A stretch of 9,991 nt of DNA, taken from assembly GCA_000434335.1 (NCBI GenBank), contig FR878252.1, forward strand, positions 1 to 9,991, in the 5' to 3' direction. This DNA comes from Clostridium sp. CAG:492. GTDB lineage: Bacteria; Bacillota; Clostridia; TANB77; CAG-508. Below, in pieces: positions 5,890 to 9,991 of the stretch (positions within the stretch are counted from its first letter, which is position 1; each line of letters starts with the position of its first letter). The position numbers and the translations under genes were made by a program. Below the pieces are notes generated by a model, which searched no databases, had not been told where the DNA came from, and saw only the letters and a list, made by a program, of their open reading frames with translations.

Positions 5890-5915
5890 CAGCAATTTGC
5901 TGAATACTGCAAAGG
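5890..5915 (+). promoter_or_regulatory. Palindrome at the transcription start, operator-like
   Basis: CAGCAA-T-TTGCTG (5890-5902) is a perfect 6-bp inverted repeat at the predicted start site. The overlapping TTTGC...GCAAA (5896-5900 with 5909-5913) can form an alternative hairpin that reaches the edge of the ribosome binding site. It could be an operator or a 5' RNA structure. Confidence 0.35.
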
Positions 5916-5923
5916 AGGTTAAA

Positions 5924-6733
5924 ATGGATATGATTGATTTATTTCCATTTTTAACTTGCAACGAAACTTATGAGGCAGCACTGCGGAAATACATCGCTAC
6001 ACTGCTGGCCGCTGGCCCAGCAAGCCGAAACATGGCAATTGTTTTGCAGGAATACAATCACAAGGAGTCAAGATCCTTCGTGAACTTTGTTGAGAAGCAG
6101 GAGGAGCAAATCTCCGATATCTTGAAAAGGATCGTTCCCGTAAATTATTGCGTATATGGACGTAAAAAATCCTTATATTCTTACTGTGAGAAACTGAAAA
6201 AGGCAAACGATGTCCGTGATGTCAAAGATATCTATGCAATTAGAGTTGTCCTTGATGACTCCACAATTGGTGTAGAAAACGCCATCGATTTTTGCTACAT
6301 TATCGCAAAAACTTTGATTGATTACTATCAAAGCAAAAACTTCACGGTTGACTTTTTAACGGAAAAGTCATCTGATAAATTGGACGACAATGTACAAATC
6401 TATGTTCCCAAAACTGAGGATGTTTTACGGATTATATCCCCGGATTACCAGAGCTATATCAAGGATTATATATCTAAGCCCAAATCCAATGGATATCAAT
6501 CCATCCACATCCGTGCTCAGCAGAACGGAAAAAGTGTTGACATCCAGGTTCGTACATCAACGATGCACGAATACAGTGAATATGGCGGTGCCAGCCACGA
6601 CAAAATTTATAAGCCTCCAATTTCATTTGATTTGCTAAAGCAAATTCATATGGAAGGATTGTCTTATACTGAAAACGGTATAACTGAAGATAAGTTTGGA
6701 TTGTTCAGACCCCTTCCGATTGGAACTCTTTAA
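5924..6733 (+). CDS. RelA/SpoT-domain (p)ppGpp synthetase-like protein, horizontally acquired
   Basis: A 269-residue single-domain protein of the small alarmone synthetase type. It would transfer pyrophosphate from ATP to GTP or GDP, or in toxic relatives modify other targets. Motifs in order: Y-G-R-K-K-S-L-Y-S-Y-C-E-K-L (78-91), D-I-Y-A-I-R-V-V-L-D-D (102-112), S-K-P-K-S-N-G-Y-Q-S-I-H-I (184-196), and D-I-Q-V-R-T...M-H-E-Y-S-E-Y-G...S-H...Y-K (206-230). There is no hydrolase domain; about 70 N-terminal residues are of unknown role. The ATG at 5924 is chosen because AGGAGG (5913-5918) stands 5 bases before it; the longer frame from a TTG at 5897 would contain that site. It has its own promoter and terminator and no antitoxin-like neighbour. 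Codon use is much GC-richer than in the neighbours and includes two in-frame CGG codons (5984, 6428) that the host genes avoid, so it was probably transferred recently. The exact subfamily is unknown. Confidence 0.88.
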   Translation: MDMIDLFPFLTCNETYEAALRKYIATLLAAGPASRNMAIVLQEYNHKESRSFVNFVEKQEEQISDILKRIVPVNYCVYGRKKSLYSYCEKLKKANDVRDVKDIYAIRVVLDDSTIGVENAIDFCYIIAKTLIDYYQSKNFTVDFLTEKSSDKLDDNVQIYVPKTEDVLRIISPDYQSYIKDYISKPKSNGYQSIHIRAQQNGKSVDIQVRTSTMHEYSEYGGASHDKIYKPPISFDLLKQIHMEGLSYTENGITEDKFGLFRPLPIGTL

Positions 6734-6760
6734 TTATGGTCGCTCACTCATAAGTAAACA

Positions 6761-6793
6761 ACCCCCTGTGCAATGCACAGGGGGTCTTTTTTT
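6761..6793 (+). terminator. Strong GC-rich terminator of the synthetase gene
   Basis: An 11-bp perfect stem (6761-6771 with 6775-6785, containing five C against five G) with an AAT loop, followed by TCTTTTTTT. It is GC-rich unlike the AT-rich host terminators, which suggests it travelled with the gene. It lies just beyond the valS stop and may stop valS transcription too, though its minus-strand T run is weak. Confidence 0.93.
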
Positions 6794-6794
6794 A

Positions 6795-9431
6795 TTAAAT
6801 ATTTTTTAATCTTTCATTTACACTATCAAGCATTTCTTGATATTTAGTAAGTTTTGCTTTTTCCTCATTAATTTTTGCTTCTGGTGCTTTATTTACAAAA
6901 CCTGGGTTTGATAACATTTTGGTTGCTCTTGCTACTTCTGATTCTAATTTTGTTTTTTCATTTTGCAATCTTTCTTTTTCTGCTTCTAGATCTACTAAAT
7001 CTTCAAAAGGCATAAATACTTCAATTCCATCTGTTACAACAGATACTGCGTTTGATGGAATACCATCTTTATTATTTTTTAATTCTATTGATTCTGCAAA
7101 TCCTAGCTTATTAAGTATAGATTCACTTTCATTAATTAAATTTTTGTAATTTTCTGTTACAACAATTAATTTAGATTTTCTTGATGGGTGTACATTCATA
7201 TTGTTTCTTATATTTCTAATACCAATTATTACATCTTTTAGTTTTTCAATTTCTTGCTCTTCTTTTTGGAATGCATATTTTTCTTCAAATTTTGGCCATT
7301 CAGCTGTCATTATTGTTTCATCATCATTATATAATTTTGTGTAAATTTCTTCTGTTATAAATGGCATTACAGGATGTAATAATTTTAATGAGTCTTGTAA
7401 TACTTTGTTTAATGTAAATTGTGCTGCTTTTCTTGTTGTAGATGTTTTATCATATAAACGAGTTTTGCAAATTTCAATATACCAATCACAAAATTCATTC
7501 CAAATGAAATCATATATTTTTTGTGTTGATACACCAATATCAAAATTATCAATATTATTTGTAACTTCTTTTACTAATGTATTTAATTTAGATAAAATCC
7601 ATTTATCCTCTTTACATAGGTCTTTTTCATCATATATACCATCATAATCTTCTAAATTCATTAAAACAAATTTTGAAGCATTCCATAATTTATTTGCAAA
7701 GTTTGAACTACTTTCTAATTTTTCAGGCATATATCTTATATCATTTCCTGCTGTAATTCCTAAGATTAGTGAAAATCTTAAAGCATCTGTACTATATTCA
7801 TCTATTACCTCTAATGGATCAATTCCATTTCCAAGGCTCTTAGACATTTTTCTTCCTTGACTATCACGAACTATTCCATGGATAAATACATTATCAAAAG
7901 GTTTCTTTCCTGTATATTCTAATCCAGAATAAATCATTCTTGATACCCAAGCTTGAATAATATCATATCCTGTTACTAATGTGTCTGTTGGATAGAATGT
8001 CTTAAAATCTTCTGCATCTTCATTTGGCCAACCAAGTGTTGAAAATGGCCATAATGCTGAACTAAACCATGTATCTAGTGTATCTTCGTCTCTTGTAAAT
8101 TTTGTACAACCACATTTTGGACATTTATCTGGTGTTTTGTCAAGAACTACTATTTCACCACAATCTTCACAATAGTAAACTGGAAGTTGGTGACCCCACC
8201 AAATTTGACGTGATATACACCAATCTTTTATATTATTCATCCAATTAAAGAATGTTTTTTCATATCTTTTTGGTATAAATTTTACATCATCATTTTTAAC
8301 AGCTTCTATTGCTGGTTTAGCAAGTTCAGACATTTTTACAAACCATTGATCTGATATACGTGGCTCTATTGTAGAATGACATCTATCACATTTTGCAACA
8401 TTATGTGTATAGTCTTCGATTTTTATTAATGCTCCAATTTCTTGTAATCGCTCTACAATTTTTGTTCTTGCATCATATATATTCATTCCTGCAAAATCTG
8501 GATGTAAATCATTCATAACTAAATTTTCATCAAATACTTCTATTACAGGTAAGTCATGATCAAGACCTGCTTGATAATCATTCATATCATGTGCTGGTGT
8601 AACTTTAACTGCCCCTGTTCCAAATTCCATTTCAACAAATCTATCACCAATTATAGGAATTTCCTTGTTCATTATTGGTAAAATACATGTTTTTCCAATT
8701 AAATGCTTTAGTTTTTCATCTTTTGGATTTACTGCTACTGCTGTATCTCCAAGCATTGTTTCTGGTCTTGTTGTTGCAACAACTAAATATTCGTCACTAT
8801 CTTTTACTTGATATTTAATATGCCATAAATGTGTTGCTTCTTCTTTGTATTCGATTTCAGCATCAGATATTGATGTATGACACCCTGTACAGTAGTTTAT
8901 CATACGTTTACCTTTATAAATATATCCTTTGTCATATAAACGCTTGAATGCAGTATATACTGCCTTTGAAAGTCCTTCATCTAATGTAAATCTTGCTCTT
9001 GACCAATCACATGAACAACCTAGCATTTTTTGTTGTGATACTATTGTTCCTCCATATAATTTTGTCCAATCCCAAGCTCTATCTAAGAATTTTGCTCTTC
9101 CTATATCAGATTTTTTTAATCCTTCTTCTTTCATTTGAGCAACTATTTTTGCTTCTGTTGAAAGAGCTGAATGGTCTGTTCCTGGAAGCCATAATGTGTT
9201 ATATCCTTGCATTCTTTTATATCTTATGAATAAATCTTGTATTGCTGCATCTAATGCGTGACCCATATGTAATTTACCTGTTACATTTGGTGGAGGCATT
9301 ACTATTGAGTATGAAGGTTTTGTTTTATCCATACTTGGTTTAAAATATCCTTTTTCATCCCATTCTTTATATAATTTTTGTTCAAATTGTTTTGGATCAT
9401 ATTTATCCATTAGCTTATGATTTTTTTGCAT
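6795..9431 (-). CDS. valS: Valyl-tRNA synthetase
   Basis: Charges tRNA-Val with valine using ATP, in the cytoplasm. It is 878 residues, normal for bacteria. The class I catalytic motifs are P-P-P-N-V-T-G-K-L-H-M-G-H (HxGH near residue 55) and K-M-S-K-S (about residue 525). Between them lie the editing domain, with T-T-R-P-E-T and H-D-x-N-D-Y, and several Cys pairs typical of the family's zinc sites (C-T-G-C-H, C-D-R-C-H, C-E-D-C with C-P-K-C). The C-terminal 65 residues form the usual tRNA-binding coiled coil. The ATG at 9431 has an AAGGAG (9445-9440) 8 bases upstream; a GTG at 9440 would overlap that site. It is controlled by the T-box leader above it. No CGG occurs in any frame of this gene on the coding strand. 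Confidence 0.98.
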   Translation of the reverse strand: MQKNHKLMDKYDPKQFEQKLYKEWDEKGYFKPSMDKTKPSYSIVMPPPNVTGKLHMGHALDAAIQDLFIRYKRMQGYNTLWLPGTDHSALSTEAKIVAQMKEEGLKKSDIGRAKFLDRAWDWTKLYGGTIVSQQKMLGCSCDWSRARFTLDEGLSKAVYTAFKRLYDKGYIYKGKRMINYCTGCHTSISDAEIEYKEEATHLWHIKYQVKDSDEYLVVATTRPETMLGDTAVAVNPKDEKLKHLIGKTCILPIMNKEIPIIGDRFVEMEFGTGAVKVTPAHDMNDYQAGLDHDLPVIEVFDENLVMNDLHPDFAGMNIYDARTKIVERLQEIGALIKIEDYTHNVAKCDRCHSTIEPRISDQWFVKMSELAKPAIEAVKNDDVKFIPKRYEKTFFNWMNNIKDWCISRQIWWGHQLPVYYCEDCGEIVVLDKTPDKCPKCGCTKFTRDEDTLDTWFSSALWPFSTLGWPNEDAEDFKTFYPTDTLVTGYDIIQAWVSRMIYSGLEYTGKKPFDNVFIHGIVRDSQGRKMSKSLGNGIDPLEVIDEYSTDALRFSLILGITAGNDIRYMPEKLESSSNFANKLWNASKFVLMNLEDYDGIYDEKDLCKEDKWILSKLNTLVKEVTNNIDNFDIGVSTQKIYDFIWNEFCDWYIEICKTRLYDKTSTTRKAAQFTLNKVLQDSLKLLHPVMPFITEEIYTKLYNDDETIMTAEWPKFEEKYAFQKEEQEIEKLKDVIIGIRNIRNNMNVHPSRKSKLIVVTENYKNLINESESILNKLGFAESIELKNNKDGIPSNAVSVVTDGIEVFMPFEDLVDLEAEKERLQNEKTKLESEVARATKMLSNPGFVNKAPEAKINEEKAKLTKYQEMLDSVNERLKNI

Positions 9432-9504
9432 TAATATCACTCCTTTTATTTATTTTTATTTATATTTAAATTTTTTATAAAAAATTTTTTGCAAACGTAA
9501 AACG

Positions 9505-9536
9505 CAAAAAAACTCATCCTGTATAAGGACGAGTTT
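9505..9536 (-). terminator. T-box intrinsic terminator
   Basis: CTCGTCCT pairs with AGGATGAG (with one G-T pair) around a TATAC loop, flanked by A and T runs and followed on the minus strand by seven T. It directly follows the T-box sequence, whose 3' part competes with it in the antiterminator form. Confidence 0.9.
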
Positions 9537-9770
9537 TTTCGCGGTACCACCTTAATTAACAAAAACATATTTTTAATTTATGTTTTGTTATCTTTACAGC
9601 ATATAACGGTGCTACCGAATATATCTAAATCTTTTTTTAAATTTTTTCAATATATTAACTCAAAAGCTACCTTCGATTTTCTTTACTATAAGGAACTTTC
9701 AGCAGGTTATTCCTTTTCTCTTTCTAGTTAGTTTAAATCTACTCCTCTTTTTCTTCGTTTTTTTATGTAC
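9505..9770 (-). ncRNA. T-box leader of valS, GUA (valine) specifier
   Basis: This RNA senses uncharged tRNA-Val and allows valS transcription when charging is low. The conserved T-box A-A-GGTGGTACCGCG is read on the minus strand at 9554-9541. Its UGGU fits a tRNA ending in ACCA, as for tRNA-Val. Upstream, Stem I shows the GGAGTAG segment, an AGAGA motif and the distal loop GCTGAAAGTTCC, then AATCGAAGGTAGC, where GTA (9670-9668) is placed as the valine specifier codon. A small hairpin CGGTAGCACCG (about 9617-9607) corresponds to a Stem II/III element. It lies between a good promoter and the valS ribosome binding site. Stem I boundaries are approximate. Confidence 0.92.
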
Positions 9771-9776
9771 TTGTAT

Positions 9777-9806
9777 ATGTTAACATATTATTTATGTTTA
9801 TGTCAA
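9777..9806 (-). promoter_or_regulatory. Sigma-A promoter of the valS T-box transcript
   Basis: A perfect TTGACA (9806-9801) and TAACAT (9782-9777, 4 of 6, preceded by TGT) with an 18-base spacer. The predicted start near 9770 leaves about 340 bases of leader before valS, which the T-box fills. Confidence 0.6.
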
Positions 9807-9840
9807 TAGTAAAAAAAAATTTTTGTATATATTTTTTTAC

Positions 9841-9991
9841 CTCTACATTACAGTTCACACTTTTTTATAGTTCATTTTGAAGATATTATGACATAATAGC
9901 TTCTACACTATTTTATAAATTGTGTAATATTTCTATGGCAGGATTAAATGTTATAAAAACTATTGATAATCCTATTAATGAGATTATTAGA
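9841..9991. other. Right edge with ambiguous gene ends
   Basis: No clear gene. On the plus strand an ATG at 9935 opens a 19-residue frame to the edge but has no ribosome binding site. On the minus strand a frame enters from the edge and stops at 9915-9913 after 25 mostly hydrophobic residues, which could be the tail of a membrane protein. The window cannot decide between them. Nothing else is seen here. Confidence 0.25.

Noticed and set aside
5897..5923. Upstream TTG start for the synthetase gene
   Set aside because: The added nine codons contain the AGGAGG ribosome binding site that serves the ATG at 5924.
1301..9229. Plus-strand open frames inside valS, spoIIQ, spoIID, sigF and the leftmost genes
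   Set aside because: They lie antisense to well-supported genes, have no ribosome binding sites and show low-complexity Leu/Phe/Ser-rich translations typical of the reverse of AT-rich genes.
1..9991. CRISPR arrays, insertion sequences, tRNA or rRNA genes
   Set aside because: No regularly spaced repeats, transposase motifs, terminal inverted repeats or tRNA-like cloverleaf signatures were seen. The only structured RNA is the T-box leader.

Overview
The window is very AT-rich (genes well under 35% GC by eye, one insert excepted) and carries the core forespore sporulation operon, a T-box-controlled valyl-tRNA synthetase and strong AGGAGG ribosome binding sites. This points to a low-GC, endospore-forming Bacillota of the Clostridia type, perhaps uncultured. 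I cannot place it more precisely.

Layout, left to right. Positions 1-2088 (minus): the start of a gene leaving the left edge, a membrane-anchored rhodanese-like/Ig-like/thioredoxin-like protein, and a small acidic protein with its own promoter. Positions 2166-5706 (minus): the sporulation block, transcribed spoIIAA-spoIIAB-sigF-spoIID-spoIIQ and closed by a hairpin terminator at 2166-2193. Upstream of spoIIAA lie two 0A-box-like sites 10 bp apart. A sigma-E-like promoter sits in the end of sigF before spoIID, and a sigma-F-like promoter sits between spoIID and spoIIQ. Positions 5854-6793 (plus): a single-gene unit coding a (p)ppGpp-synthetase-domain protein with clearly different, GC-richer codon use, its own strong promoter and a GC-rich terminator, probably acquired by transfer. 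Positions 6795-9806 (minus): valS with a full T-box leader and promoter. The last 150 bases hold only ambiguous gene edges.

How the genes work together: SpoIIAA, SpoIIAB and sigma-F form the partner switch that activates forespore transcription. SpoIID (mother-cell peptidoglycan lytic transglycosylase) and SpoIIQ (forespore LytM-domain protein) are engulfment proteins that act next.

The most notable observation: spoIIAA and spoIID are each broken by one extra base, and in both the extra base is a C that creates an in-frame CGG codon directly before a conserved glycine codon (T-C-GGN). I scanned all the host-like genes (about 2,650 codons). These are the only two in-frame CGG codons, while CGT, CGC and CGA are used for arginine. 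Skipping the C restores both proteins exactly. This suggests that CGG is unassigned or poorly decoded and serves as a +1 frameshift (or quadruplet-decoding) signal in sporulation genes. Sequence error or recent gene decay are the alternatives. The foreign synthetase gene has two in-frame CGG codons, which gives a built-in test.
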